Assembly (NCBI GenBank): GCA_016741995.1
Contig: JACVCO010000001.1
Span: 124,001 to 188,000, forward strand
Reading direction: 5' to 3'
Source: Hydrogenophaga sp.
GTDB taxonomy: Bacteria; Pseudomonadota; Gammaproteobacteria; Burkholderiales; Burkholderiaceae_C
Length of the DNA stretch: 64,000 nucleotides
The translations under genes were made by a program, and so were the position numbers. Shown in pieces: positions 46,851-56,246 of this stretch; within the stretch, counting starts at the first letter, position 1, and each line of letters begins with the position of its first letter. The notes under the pieces were generated by a model that saw only the letters and a program-made list of their open reading frames with translations, was not told where the DNA came from and did not search any database.

Positions 46851-47984
46851 TCACAAACGGTGCGTGCGGTCGCCGGTGGCGAAGCCGATCGGCACCCAGC
46901 CACCGCCGCTGGCGCGCGGCGCGAGCGCGATCACCTTGAACAGCTCGCCCATCTCGTGCTCGTTCACGAGCTTCTGCATCAGGGCGTTGTCGCGCACGTC
47001 GGCGTCGCGCGCCAGGTCGATCAGGCCGGCGTTGATGAGGAAACGCCCCTGGCCGGTGTAGCCGATCACGTCGAGCCCGGCCCCCTGCGCGGCGAGTGCG
47101 ATGCCGGTGAAGTTCACGTGCGCGGTCAGGTCCTTCTCGCCGGGGTCGGCCAGCACGTCGTCGTCGCGGCGGTGGGCGCGGTGCGCCACCAGCGTGCCCA
47201 TGGCGCGCTGCGGGTGGTAGTACTCGGCCTCGGGGAAACCGTAGTCGATGAAGAAGGCCGCGCCGCGCGCGAGGCGATCGGCCAGGGTGCGGACGAAAGC
47301 CTCGGCCTGCGGGTGGACTTCGGTGAGGTAGTCGTGCGCGCCGGGCACGTCGATGGGCGGGCGGTGGGTGGTGGGGCGGTCGGCCCAGGCGAGGCGGTCC
47401 CCATCGAGCGCCACACCGCGCTCGAACCACGCGCCACCCACGCGCGCGAGCAGCGTCACGGGCATGGCGTCCATCACCTCGTTGCCCACCACCACGCCAT
47501 CGAAGCGCTCGGGCAGCGCGTCGAGCCACTGCACGCGATCGGCGTGCGCGGCCAGCGTGGCGCGCTGGCGTTCGCGCAGCGCGCCCGAGAGATCGACGAT
47601 GCGGTAGCGCGCAAGTGGCTGGCCGAGCTCGGCCAGGCCCTCGATGAGCTGCAGCGCCAGCGCGCCGCTGCCGGCACCGAACTCCCACACCTCCTGCGTG
47701 CCGGTGGCCGCGAGCGCCTGCGCCACCTGGCGCGCCAGCGTGCGGCCGAACAGCGGCGTGAGTTCGGGTGCCGTCACGAAATCGCTGCCGTGCTGCGGCA
47801 GGTGGCCGAACTTGCGGCCGGTGTTGGCGTAGTAGCCCAGGCCGGGCTCGTACAAGGCCATGGCCATGAAGCGCTCGAAAGGCAACCAACCGCCCGCGGC
47901 CCCGATGGCCGCCGCGATGCGCGCCGACAGGGCGCTGGCTACACTCTCGGCCTCGTTCACGGGTGCGGTGTTCACGCGCCGCAT
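46851..47984 (-). CDS. SAM-dependent methyltransferase (MidA/NDUFAF7 family)
   Basis: Methyltransferase of 377 residues. The start region includes LPFERFMAMALYEPGLGYYA, the SAM-binding loop WEFGAGSGALALQLI, and FFIDYGFPEAEYYH, the three diagnostic segments of the family. In mitochondria the homologue NDUFAF7 methylates a complex I subunit; the bacterial target is unknown. It is divergent from the pteridine-reductase-like SDR gene with only 8 bp between starts. Confidence 0.93.
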   Translation of the reverse strand: MRRVNTAPVNEAESVASALSARIAAAIGAAGGWLPFERFMAMALYEPGLGYYANTGRKFGHLPQHGSDFVTAPELTPLFGRTLARQVAQALAATGTQEVWEFGAGSGALALQLIEGLAELGQPLARYRIVDLSGALRERQRATLAAHADRVQWLDALPERFDGVVVGNEVMDAMPVTLLARVGGAWFERGVALDGDRLAWADRPTTHRPPIDVPGAHDYLTEVHPQAEAFVRTLADRLARGAAFFIDYGFPEAEYYHPQRAMGTLVAHRAHRRDDDVLADPGEKDLTAHVNFTGIALAAQGAGLDVIGYTGQGRFLINAGLIDLARDADVRDNALMQKLVNEHEMGELFKVIALAPRASGGGWVPIGFATGDRTHRL

Positions 47985-47992
47985 TGTCCCCG

Positions 47993-48787
47993 ATGGCCCC
48001 GACCCCACCCACCCCGCACACCGCTTCGCCCCGCACCGCGCTGGTCACCGGCGCGGGCAAGCGCCTGGGCCGCGAGATCGCGCTCACGCTCGCGCGCGCG
48101 GGCTGGAACGTGGCGGTGCATCACCGCCATTCGGTGCAGGAGGCGCGCGCCACCGCCGCCGATTGCGAAGCCGCCAGCGGCCGCCCGGGCAGCGCACACA
48201 CCGTGTTCGCCGATCTGGCCGACGAGACCAGCGTGCGCGCCCTGCTGCCCGCGGTGGTGAAGCGCTTCGGCGCGGTCGACGCGGTGGTCAACAGCGCATC
48301 CACCTTCGAACACGACAGCGCCCAGAGCTTCGACTACGGCGGCATGGAAACCCACCTGCGCGCCAACACCGGCGCCGCCGTGGTGCTGGCACAGGCGCTG
48401 CACGAACACCTGACCGCGCGCGATGGCACCGGCGCCGTGGTGAACCTGCTCGACCAGAAGCTGTGGAACATGAACCCCGATTTCTTCAGCTACACGCTGT
48501 CGAAGGCGGCGCTGGAAGCGGCCACCACCATGCTCGCCCTGGCGCTGGCGCCGCGCCTGCGCGTGGTGGGCGTGGCCCCGGGGCTCACGCTCACCAGCCA
48601 CATGCTCAGCGACGAGAAGTTCGCCCAGTTGCACCGGCAATCGCCGCTGGGGCGTTCGTCCACCCCGGCCGACGTGGCCAGCGCGGTGGCCTTCGTGCTC
48701 GACAACGGCTCCATCACCGGCACCACGCTGCTGGTCGACGGCGGCCAGCACCTGATGCGCTTCGAGCGCGACTTTTCCCTGATGTGA
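47993..48787 (+). CDS. SDR oxidoreductase, pteridine reductase-like
   Basis: Short-chain reductase of 264 residues. The cofactor motif TGAGKRLGREIA with KRLG is typical of pteridine reductases and FolM, and the active site is YTLSK (Tyr and Lys), with NLLDQK in the middle. It is followed after 10 bp by folB, so a function in dihydropteridine metabolism is strongly suggested. It could instead be a general SDR. Confidence 0.86.
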   Translation: MAPTPPTPHTASPRTALVTGAGKRLGREIALTLARAGWNVAVHHRHSVQEARATAADCEAASGRPGSAHTVFADLADETSVRALLPAVVKRFGAVDAVVNSASTFEHDSAQSFDYGGMETHLRANTGAAVVLAQALHEHLTARDGTGAVVNLLDQKLWNMNPDFFSYTLSKAALEAATTMLALALAPRLRVVGVAPGLTLTSHMLSDEKFAQLHRQSPLGRSSTPADVASAVAFVLDNGSITGTTLLVDGGQHLMRFERDFSLM

Positions 48788-48797
48788 GGGCCGCCCC

Positions 48798-49172
48798 ATG
48801 ATCCCCACCGTCGCCGGCAACCAGATCCTCACGCTCAGCGGCCTGCGCTTCGACGCCAACCTCGGCATCCTCGACCGCGAGAAGCAGGCGCCGCAACCGA
48901 TCCGCGTGGACGCCGAACTCAACCAGGGCACGCAACCGCTGCTGCCCAAGGACGACGACATCGGCCACGTGCTCGACTACCGCAAGGTGCGCCAGATCAT
49001 CATCGACGAGTGCACCGCCGAGCACGTGAACCTGCTGGAGAGCCTGATCGGCAAGCTCACGCGCCGGCTGATGCAGCTGCCCGGGGTGATCGGCGTGCGC
49101 GTGAAGATCGCCAAGCTGGAAATCTTCGACGACTGCGAAGTGGCGATCCGCATGGAAAGCGGGCAGTGGTGA
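48798..49172 (+). CDS. folB: Dihydroneopterin aldolase
   Basis: Enzyme of 124 residues in folate biosynthesis, converting dihydroneopterin to 6-hydroxymethyl-dihydropterin. The family features are LSGLRFDANLGILDREK at the N-terminus, LDYRKVRQIIIDECTAEHVN in the middle, and a C-terminal strand VRVKIAKLEIF that carries the conserved lysine. It is cotranscribed with the pteridine-reductase-like SDR. Confidence 0.93.
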   Translation: MIPTVAGNQILTLSGLRFDANLGILDREKQAPQPIRVDAELNQGTQPLLPKDDDIGHVLDYRKVRQIIIDECTAEHVNLLESLIGKLTRRLMQLPGVIGVRVKIAKLEIFDDCEVAIRMESGQW

Positions 49173-49197
49173 GCCCAGCATCAAGTTGAGTTTGAAA

Positions 49198-49218
49198 AAT
49201 TACTGAAATTCAGTAATT
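49198..49218. promoter_or_regulatory. 21-bp perfect palindrome upstream of AAA ATPase gene
   Basis: AATTACTGAA (49198) and its complement TTCAGTAATT (49209) flank one central A. The arms are perfect over 10 bp. It lies 27 bp before the AAA ATPase start and overlaps the proposed -35 element, consistent with a repressor site. Confidence 0.75.
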
Positions 49219-49237
49219 CATCGAACTTCGCTAGAAT
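49209..49237 (+). promoter_or_regulatory. Candidate promoter giving a leaderless or near-leaderless transcript
   Basis: A TTCAGT element (49209) and TAGAAT (49232) are spaced by 17 nt. A start site about 7 nt after the -10 would fall at 49244-49246, at the ATG (49246). No Shine-Dalgarno sequence is visible upstream of the ATG. Confidence 0.5.
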
Positions 49238-49245
49238 CGCGGGCC

Positions 49246-50427
49246 ATGAACCCGGTCAACAACCCCTTTGCGCCCGGCGCCGGCACACCGCCGCCCGAGC
49301 TGGCCGGCCGCGACGCGCTGCTGGAATCGCTGCGTGTGGCGCTGGAGCGCACACGCATCGGCCGCCCGGCCAAGAGCGCCATGCTGGTGGGCCTGCGCGG
49401 CGTGGGCAAAACCGTGCTGCTCGACCGTGCGCGCGACGACGCCGAGGCGCTGGGCATCCACACCATCCGCCTCGAAGCGCCCGAAGGCCGCTCGCTGCCG
49501 GCGCTGCTGGCACCGCAGTTGCGCCAGGCCCTGCTGCGCCTGAGCCAGCTCGAAGCCGCCAAGGACTACGCCGTGCGTGGCCTGCGCGCGCTGGCGGGCT
49601 TCGCGAGCAAGCTCAAGCTCAGCTACAAGGACATCGAGGTCGGCCTGGACTACGACCCCGAGCCCGGTCTGGCCGACAACGGCGACCTCGAACACGACCT
49701 GCAGGCCCTGATGGAACAGGCAGGCCTGGCGGCCAAGGCCGGTGGCACCGCGCTGGCGCTGTTCATCGACGAACTGCAGTACGTGGAAGAAACCCAGCTC
49801 GCGGCGCTGATCACCGCGCTGCACCGCATGGCGCAGCGTCAGTTGCCGGTGGTGCTGGTGGGCGCGGGCCTGCCGCAACTGCGTGGGCAGCTGGGCAACG
49901 CCAAGTCCTACGCCGAGCGGCTGTTCGATTTCACCGAGATCGGCCCGCTGCCGGCCGAGGCCGCGGCGCAGGCGATCGAGAAACCGCTGCAGGCCGAGGG
50001 CGTGGCCATCACACCCACGGCGCTGGCCGAGATCCTGCGCGTGAGCCAAGGCTACGCCTACTTCCTGCAGACCTGGGGCAGCCACACCTGGCTGGCGGCC
50101 GACGCGAGCCCGATCGACGGGGCCGCGGTGCAGAAGGCCGGCGTGACCGCCATCGCCGCGCTCGACGAGGGGTTCTTTCGCGTGCGCTTCGACCGCTGCA
50201 CGCCGAAAGAGAAAAAATACCTGCGCGCGATGGCCGAACTCGGCGAAGGCCCCCACCGATCGGGCGACGTGGCCGACGTGCTGGGCGAGAAGGTATCGTC
50301 CCTCGCCCCGACGCGCGCCACGCTCATCGGCAAGGGCATGGTCTGGAGCCCGACCCACGGCGACACCGCTTTCACCGTGCCCATGTTTGCCGCCTTCATG
50401 AAGCGCATCCTGCCGGACATGCAATGA
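49246..50427 (+). CDS. AAA-family ATPase with helical/winged-helix C-terminal region
   Basis: ATPase of 393 residues. The P-loop GLRGVGKT is at residues 49-56 and the Walker B ALFIDELQ is at 171-178. An arginine-rich C-terminal part, [12 protein letters not shown] with [10 protein letters not shown] and [10 protein letters not shown], looks like a winged helix for DNA binding, as in Orc/Cdc6-like or AAA_16 proteins. It is preceded by a perfect palindrome and overlaps ttcA by 4 bp. Its function is unknown. Confidence 0.85.
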   Translation: MNPVNNPFAPGAGTPPPELAGRDALLESLRVALERTRIGRPAKSAMLVGLRGVGKTVLLDRARDDAEALGIHTIRLEAPEGRSLPALLAPQLRQALLRLSQLEAAKDYAVRGLRALAGFASKLKLSYKDIEVGLDYDPEPGLADNGDLEHDLQALMEQAGLAAKAGGTALALFIDELQYVEETQLAALITALHRMAQRQLPVVLVGAGLPQLRGQLGNAKSYAERLFDFTEIGPLPAEAAAQAIEKPLQAEGVAITPTALAEILRVSQGYAYFLQTWGSHTWLAADASPIDGAAVQKAGVTAIAALDEGFFRVRFDRCTPKEKKYLRAMAELGEGPHRSGDVADVLGEKVSSLAPTRATLIGKGMVWSPTHGDTAFTVPMFAAFMKRILPDMQ

Positions 50428-51332
50428 ACATCGAACTCGAAAACCACAAGCTCGAAAAGCGCCTCTGCCGCGAAGTCGGCCGCGCCATCGTGGACCACAA
50501 CATGATCGAGGCAGGCGACCGCGTGATGGTCTGCCTCTCGGGTGGCAAGGACAGCTACGCGATGCTCGACATCCTGCTCAAGCTGCAGGCGCGCGCACCG
50601 GTGGATTTCGAGCTCATCGCGGTGAACCTCGACCAGAAACAGCCCGGCTTTCCCGAGCACGTGCTGCCCGAGTACCTCACCAAGCTCGGCGTGAAGTTCC
50701 ACATCGAAAACCAGGACACGTACTCCATCGTCAAACGCGTGATCCCCGAGGGCAAGACGCTGTGCAGCCTGTGCAGCCGGCTGCGCCGCGGCATCCTGTA
50801 CCGCGTGGCGGGCGAACTCGGCGCCACCAAGATCGCGCTCGGCCACCACCGCGACGACATCCTGCAGACCCTGCTGCTCAACATGTTCTTCGGCGCCAAG
50901 CTCAAGGGCATGCCGCCCAAGCTGGTGAGCGACGACGGCAGGAACGTGGTGATCCGCCCCATGGCCTACGTGCCCGAGAAGGACCTGGTGCGCTGGGCCG
51001 AGGTGCGGCAGTTCCCCATCATTCCGTGCACGCTGTGCGGCAGCCAGGAGAACCTGCAGCGCAAGCAGGTAGGCAACCTGCTGCGCGAATGGGACGCGAA
51101 GTTCCCCGGCCGCATCGAGAACATGTTCACCGCGCTGCAGAACGTGGTGCCCAGCCACCTGATGGACCGCTCGCTGTTTCCTTTTGAAACCTTGCGCGCC
51201 ACGGGCGAGGCCAGCGAAGATGGTGACAAGGCCTTCGACGAAGAGCCTTGTGCGCCGCCCATGCCCGCAAGCCCCGCCGAGGGGAACCCCTTCCAGGCGC
51301 GCGCGGTCATACCGATCACCGCCGGCCACTGA
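50424..51332 (+). CDS. ttcA: tRNA 2-thiocytidine(32) synthetase
   Basis: PP-loop thiolase of 302 residues that adds sulfur to C32 of tRNA. The ATP pyrophosphatase motif SGGKDS is at residues 39-44. Iron-sulfur cysteines are at C114 and C117 (KTLCSLCSR) and at C202 and C205 (PCTLCGS), matching the TtcA type. It is the second gene after the AAA ATPase and shares its upstream promoter. It has a poorly conserved C-terminal tail of about 40 residues. Confidence 0.94.
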   Translation: MNIELENHKLEKRLCREVGRAIVDHNMIEAGDRVMVCLSGGKDSYAMLDILLKLQARAPVDFELIAVNLDQKQPGFPEHVLPEYLTKLGVKFHIENQDTYSIVKRVIPEGKTLCSLCSRLRRGILYRVAGELGATKIALGHHRDDILQTLLLNMFFGAKLKGMPPKLVSDDGRNVVIRPMAYVPEKDLVRWAEVRQFPIIPCTLCGSQENLQRKQVGNLLREWDAKFPGRIENMFTALQNVVPSHLMDRSLFPFETLRATGEASEDGDKAFDEEPCAPPMPASPAEGNPFQARAVIPITAGH

Positions 51333-51354
51333 ACCCGGCGCCACCGGAGCCCGA

Positions 51355-52008
51355 ATGCCCGCCCTTCTGCGCCTCGCCGTTCCCGCCCTTGCAGCGCTGC
51401 TGCTGTCGGGCTGTGCGTCGGTGTTCCTGGTCGACAACCAGGTGGAAAGCTTCCCGCGCTGGCAGGACCGTGCCCCGAACGCCGCGGTGCCCGCCGCGCC
51501 GCAGATCTACCGCTTCGAACGCCTGCCCTCGCAGCAGGACGAGCGCGGCGCGCGCGGCCAGGACGAGCTCGAACGCTACGCCGAAGCGTCGCTGGCCAAA
51601 CTGGGCTGGACGCGCGCGGCCACGGGCGTGTCGGCCCCCTGGGCGGTGCAGGTGCACGCCAACACCGTGCGGCTGCCGCGCGCCCCCTGGGAAGACCCAT
51701 GGGACCGCTGGGGCCCCTACGGCTCGCCCTTCGCGCTCCCGGGCCGCGACTACGTGGTCACCGGCAACGGCCAGGTGATCTTCTTCCCCGCGTTTCCGCG
51801 CATGGAATCGCCCTACTACCAGCGCGCGGTCTCGCTGGTGATCCGCGATGCCGCGAGCGGCCGTGTGGTCTACGAAACGCGCGGTGCGCACGACGGCCGC
51901 TGGAACAGCTCGCCCGCGCTGTGGACGGCCATGCTCGACGCGGCTTTGCAGGGCTTCCCGGCGCCGCCCACGGGCGCACGGCAGGTCAACATCGAAGTGC
52001 CGCGCTGA
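51355..52008 (+). CDS. DUF4136 lipoprotein
   Basis: Lipoprotein of 217 residues; the signal peptide ends at LLSGC (Cys20). The DUF4136 region is visible in ESFPRWQDRAPNAAVPAAPQ and in YQRAVSLVIRDAASGRVVYE. It is probably anchored to the outer membrane. It lies 22 bp after ttcA and abuts the histidine kinase gene on the opposite strand. Function unknown. Confidence 0.85.
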   Translation: MPALLRLAVPALAALLLSGCASVFLVDNQVESFPRWQDRAPNAAVPAAPQIYRFERLPSQQDERGARGQDELERYAEASLAKLGWTRAATGVSAPWAVQVHANTVRLPRAPWEDPWDRWGPYGSPFALPGRDYVVTGNGQVIFFPAFPRMESPYYQRAVSLVIRDAASGRVVYETRGAHDGRWNSSPALWTAMLDAALQGFPAPPTGARQVNIEVPR

Positions 52009-54384
52009 TCAGCGCACGGGGTCGGTGTCGAGCAACCCGCGGATCGCGTTGCCCAGCTCGTCCATGCTGTCCTGCTTGGCCAGCACGTCGTCCACCCCCA
52101 CCCGCGCCGCTTCGGCGATGAGCGCGTCACTCACGTGGCCGGACACGATGGCCACGCGCAGCCCCGGGCGCAAGCGATGCACCTCACGCGCCACCTCCAC
52201 CCCCGATGACCCGGGCATGTTCTGGTCGGTCACGAGCAGGTCGATGGGTTCGCCCGGGTGCGCCTTCAACCAATCGATCACCGCCTCACCCGATTCGAAG
52301 GTGCTCACGCGGTAGCCCTGCTTGCGCAGCAGGCGCCCCACCAGAAAGACCAGCGCCTCGTAGTCGTCCACATAGACCACATGCCGGCCAGCGGGCACGG
52401 GCGTGGCGGGCGCGCTGGGCGCCACGCTCACGCTGGCGGCAGGCATCCCGGCGCTCGCCGCCAGCGGCAGGTAGACGTCGAAACGCGTGCCGGCGCCGGG
52501 CTGGCTGGTGAGGCCGATCGCGCCGCGGTGCGCCTTCACGATGCCGTGCACCACGGCCAGCCCCAGGCCGGTGCCGGTGCCAGGCGCCTTGGTGGTGAAG
52601 AACGGTTCGAACACCCGGCGCTGGGTGACTTCGTCGATGCCAGGGCCGTTGTCGGCCACGCTCAGGCACACGTAGGAGCCCGGCTCGAGCACACCCAGCT
52701 GCAAGGCCCGCGCGGCGTCGAGTTCGGCGCGCTCCAGCGCCACCGTCACCTCGCCCGGGCGGCCGGCGAAGGCCTGCCAGGCGTTGGTGCACAGGTTCAT
52801 GAGCACCTGCTGCAGCTGGGTGCCATCCACCAACGCCGGCAGCGGCTCGCTCGACAGCCGGGTGACCAGACGCACCCCCGCGGGCAACAGCGAACGCATC
52901 AGGCCCAGCGCTTCTTCCACCAGCGGCAGCAGCGGCTGGTGCTCCATCACCTGCGCACCGCGGCGGCTGAAGGTGAGGATCTGCTGCACGAGCTGGCGCG
53001 CGCGGATGGCGGCGCGGTTGATCTCGGCCAGGCTTTCCTGCGCCGGGTGGTCGGCACCCACGTCCTCGCGCGCGAGCACGAGGTTGCCCAGGATGGCCGC
53101 GAGCAGGTTGTTGAAGTCGTGCGCGACGCCACCGGCCAGCGTGCCGATGGCCTCCATCTTCTGGCTCTCGCGCAGCTGCACCTCCAGCGTGCGCTGCTGC
53201 TCCTCGGCCAGTTTCATGTCGGTGATGTCGGTGTGGGTGCCGACGATGCGCAGCGGCCGCCCGTCCTCGTCGCGCGAAATCACCATGCCGCGCGTCAACA
53301 CCCAGATCCAGCGCCCGTCCTTGGCGCGCACGCGGTGTTCGTTGCGGTACAGGGGCGCCGGCCCCTCGAAGTGGGCCCGCCGCGCCTCGACCATCGCGGG
53401 GATGTCGTCCGGGTGCGTGCGGGCGTCGAGATCGGCCGCCACACCCTGGATGTCGTCGCGCGAGTAGCCATACATCGCGAGCAGGCTGTCCGACAGGTAT
53501 TCCTCGCCCGTGGCCAGGTTCCAGTCCCACACACCTTCGCCCGCGCTCTCCAGCGCCAGCTTCCACAGCGCCTCGTTTTCGCGCAAGGCCTCCTCGGCCT
53601 TCTTGCGCGCGGTGATGTCGAGCAGCACGCCCACGCGCTGCACACCCTCTTCGTCGCGCGAGACTTCGCACGAACGCTTGTAGAGCCACTTCACCTGGCC
53701 ATCGGGCAACACGATGCGGAATTCGCCCGCGAGATCGACCTTGGCGGCCAGGATCGCCTGCGTCTCGGCACCGAGGCGGGGCACGTCGTCGGGGTGGCGG
53801 TAGCGCGCGATCAGCATCGGGTCGCGCATCAGGTCTTCGGGTTCGAAGCCGTACATCTCGCGCACGCCCGAGCTCACGAAACGGTAGGCGCGTGTGCCGT
53901 CGGCCCGGATCAGCAGCGAGAACACCGTGCCCGGGATCTGGTCGGCCAGCGCCTGTAGGCGGTCCTGCTGCTCGCGCATGAGCTTCTGCTCGGCCATGCG
54001 CCCGGTGATGTCTTCCACCGTGCCTTCGTAGAACAGCACGCGGCCCTGCGCGTCGCGCACGAGGTGGGCGTTCTCGCTCACCCACATGCGCTCGCCGTCG
54101 TGGCGGCGCTTGACCTCGGAGACGAAGCCACGCACCTCGCCATCGCGCGCGAGCCGGGCGCGGAATTCGACCCGCCGCGCGGGGTCGACATACCAGCCCT
54201 CCGGGTCGCCCCGGGCGCGCTCGATCAGCTCGGCGACATCGCGAAAGCCGTTGATGCGCGCGAGTTGTTCGTTGGCATGGAGCATGCGCCCTTCGGCCGA
54301 GCTGCGGTAGGCGCCGATCGGCAGGAAGTGGAACAGCGTGGCGAAATCGGCATCGGGCGCACTCGGCATGTCCATGCGGCCCAT
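52009..54384 (-). CDS. PAS-domain hybrid histidine kinase
   Basis: Cytoplasmic sensor kinase of 791 residues from the ATG at 54384 (54375 and 54369 are alternatives). Three PAS domains are followed by a HisKA domain with the phospho-acceptor in GGVAHDFNNLLAAI, a HATPase with DNGPGIDEVTQRR and GTGTGLGLAVV, and a receiver domain with the phospho-acceptor Asp in LLVTDQNMPGSSG. There is no membrane segment, so it senses internal signals. It is divergent from the histidine phosphatase gene. Confidence 0.92.
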   Translation of the reverse strand: MGRMDMPSAPDADFATLFHFLPIGAYRSSAEGRMLHANEQLARINGFRDVAELIERARGDPEGWYVDPARRVEFRARLARDGEVRGFVSEVKRRHDGERMWVSENAHLVRDAQGRVLFYEGTVEDITGRMAEQKLMREQQDRLQALADQIPGTVFSLLIRADGTRAYRFVSSGVREMYGFEPEDLMRDPMLIARYRHPDDVPRLGAETQAILAAKVDLAGEFRIVLPDGQVKWLYKRSCEVSRDEEGVQRVGVLLDITARKKAEEALRENEALWKLALESAGEGVWDWNLATGEEYLSDSLLAMYGYSRDDIQGVAADLDARTHPDDIPAMVEARRAHFEGPAPLYRNEHRVRAKDGRWIWVLTRGMVISRDEDGRPLRIVGTHTDITDMKLAEEQQRTLEVQLRESQKMEAIGTLAGGVAHDFNNLLAAILGNLVLAREDVGADHPAQESLAEINRAAIRARQLVQQILTFSRRGAQVMEHQPLLPLVEEALGLMRSLLPAGVRLVTRLSSEPLPALVDGTQLQQVLMNLCTNAWQAFAGRPGEVTVALERAELDAARALQLGVLEPGSYVCLSVADNGPGIDEVTQRRVFEPFFTTKAPGTGTGLGLAVVHGIVKAHRGAIGLTSQPGAGTRFDVYLPLAASAGMPAASVSVAPSAPATPVPAGRHVVYVDDYEALVFLVGRLLRKQGYRVSTFESGEAVIDWLKAHPGEPIDLLVTDQNMPGSSGVEVAREVHRLRPGLRVAIVSGHVSDALIAEAARVGVDDVLAKQDSMDELGNAIRGLLDTDPVR

Positions 54385-54439
54385 TGTGTCGCAAGGCCCG
54401 GTACATTTCACCGGTCTTTTCCCCAGCCTTCGCCCCACC

Positions 54440-55090
54440 TTGCAAGCCACCCGCATCCTGGCCGTGCGCCACGGTGAAACCACCTGGAACCGCGACACGC
54501 GCATCCAGGGCCACACCGACATCGACCTCAACGAACACGGCCGCTGGCAGGCCGCACGGCTGGCGAACGCCCTGCGCGAGGACACCGTGGCCGCCATCTA
54601 CAGCAGCGACCTCAAGCGCGCACGCGACACCGCCCAGGCCGTGGCCGAGGTGCACGGGTTGCCGGTGCACGCCCACATCGGCCTGCGCGAGCGCGCCTTC
54701 GGCCGCTTCGAAGGCCACACCTGGGACGAGCTCGCGCTGCGCTACCCGGCCGAAACCCTGGCCTGGCGCAAACGCATGCCGGACTTCGCCCCCCCGGGCG
54801 GCGAAACCCTGGTGCAACTGCGCGAACGCGTGGTGGCCACGGTGCTCGAACTCGCGCAACGCCACATGGGCGAGCAGATCCTGCTGGTGGCCCACGGCGG
54901 TGTGCTCGACGTGCTCTACCGCGCTGCCACGCGCCTGGAACTGCAGGCCCCGCGCACCTGGCAACTGGCCAACACCGGCATCAACCGCTTGCTGTGGTCG
55001 CCCGAAGGCCTGGGCCTGGTGGGCTGGGGCGACGTGCAGCACCTGCAGGTGGGCGACGACGAGGACGTGCTCGATGAACGCAGCGCCTGA
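54440..55090 (+). CDS. Histidine phosphatase family protein (phosphoglycerate mutase-like)
   Basis: Phosphatase of about 216 residues. The catalytic motif RHGETTWNRDTRIQG is near residues 9-23, and the second conserved histidine is in LLVAHGGVLDVL. The start is uncertain: a TTG at 54440 gives the normal length, while an ATG at 54374 would add about 22 residues that lack family conservation. It overlaps the D-threonine-aldolase-like gene by 17 bp. Confidence 0.85.
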   Translation: MQATRILAVRHGETTWNRDTRIQGHTDIDLNEHGRWQAARLANALREDTVAAIYSSDLKRARDTAQAVAEVHGLPVHAHIGLRERAFGRFEGHTWDELALRYPAETLAWRKRMPDFAPPGGETLVQLRERVVATVLELAQRHMGEQILLVAHGGVLDVLYRAATRLELQAPRTWQLANTGINRLLWSPEGLGLVGWGDVQHLQVGDDEDVLDERSA

Positions 55091-56231
55091 CCCGTCGCGC
55101 GATCGCTTCGCCGGGCTGGTCGGCCAGGGCGTGGCCGCCATCGACACGCCCGCGCTGGTGATCGACCTCGACACCATGGAACGCAACCTGCACCGCATGG
55201 CCGACTTCTGCCGGGCACGCGGCCTGCGGCTGCGCCCGCACGCCAAGATGCACAAGTGCGCCGACCTCGCGAAGCTGCAGATGCAGCACGGCGCCGTGGG
55301 GGTGTGCGTGCAGAAGATCGGCGAGGCGCTCGCCCTGGCGGCACAGGGCGTGAGCGACATCTACATCAGCAACGAGGTCATCGATCCGCACAAGCTCGCG
55401 CGCCTGGCGCACGCGGTGCGCGCCGGCGGCACGCGTTTCGCCATTGCGGTGGACAGCGCCCTGGGCGTGCAACGCCTGGCCGACGCGCTGGCGCACGCCG
55501 GCGTCGCACACCCGCAGGCGATCGACGTGTTCGTGGAAATCGACGTCGGCCATGGCCGCTGCGGCGCGGCACCCGGCGAGGCCGCGCTGGCCCTGGCGCG
55601 CGCGGTGCAGGCACAGCGCACGCTGCGCTTCACCGGCTTGCAGGCCTACCACGGCAGCGCGCAGCACCGCCGCAGTGTGGCCGAGCGCCGCGACACCATT
55701 GCCCAGGCCGCACAGGCGGTGGCGCAGACGAAGGCGCTGATCGAAGCGGCCGGCATCGCGGTGCCGCTGGTGACGGGCGCGGGCACCGGCACCTTCGTGC
55801 ACGAAGCCGCCAGCGGCCTGTGGGGCGAGCTGCAGGCCGGCTCCTACCTGTTCATGGACGCCGACTACGCCGCCAACACCGCCGACGCGGACGCGCCGGC
55901 GTTCGAGCACGCGCTGTTCGTGAAGGCGCAGGTGATGAGCCGCGCGGCCGAGCTCGCGGTGATCGACGCCGGGCACAAGAGCCACGCCATCGACAGCGGG
56001 CCGCCCCGCGTGTGGCAGCCCGAGGGGCTGGACTGCGGCGGCATCAGCGACGAACACGCCGTCCTGCGCGGTGCGCACCTGCCCACACTGGGCGACACGG
56101 TCTGGTTGATCCCCGGCCATTGCGACCCGACGGTGAACCTGCACGACGTGATGGTGGGTGTGCGCGGCGGCCTGGTCAGCGGCCGCGTGGAACGCCTGCT
56201 GCGGGTCGACGCGCGCGGCGCGCTCGGCTGA
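55074..56231 (+). CDS. D-threonine aldolase / DSD1-like PLP enzyme
   Basis: Fold type III PLP enzyme of 385 residues. The cofactor lysine lies in LRPHAKMHKC (about residues 47-56), and the metal ligands appear in the C-terminal IPGHCDPTVN, with His and Asp separated by one residue as in D-threonine aldolase rather than the His/Cys pair of D-serine dehydratase. It starts inside the histidine phosphatase gene by 17 bp. The natural substrate is probably a D-3-hydroxy-amino acid. Confidence 0.88.
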   Translation: MNAAPDPSRDRFAGLVGQGVAAIDTPALVIDLDTMERNLHRMADFCRARGLRLRPHAKMHKCADLAKLQMQHGAVGVCVQKIGEALALAAQGVSDIYISNEVIDPHKLARLAHAVRAGGTRFAIAVDSALGVQRLADALAHAGVAHPQAIDVFVEIDVGHGRCGAAPGEAALALARAVQAQRTLRFTGLQAYHGSAQHRRSVAERRDTIAQAAQAVAQTKALIEAAGIAVPLVTGAGTGTFVHEAASGLWGELQAGSYLFMDADYAANTADADAPAFEHALFVKAQVMSRAAELAVIDAGHKSHAIDSGPPRVWQPEGLDCGGISDEHAVLRGAHLPTLGDTVWLIPGHCDPTVNLHDVMVGVRGGLVSGRVERLLRVDARGALG

Positions 56232-56246
56232 AGGGCTGGCGCCGCC

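Noticed and set aside
52286-55360. Leftward frame of 1024 codons across the kinase/phosphatase region
   Set aside because: It runs in another frame of the kinase gene and shows no conserved motif, while the hybrid kinase reads with full domain motifs.
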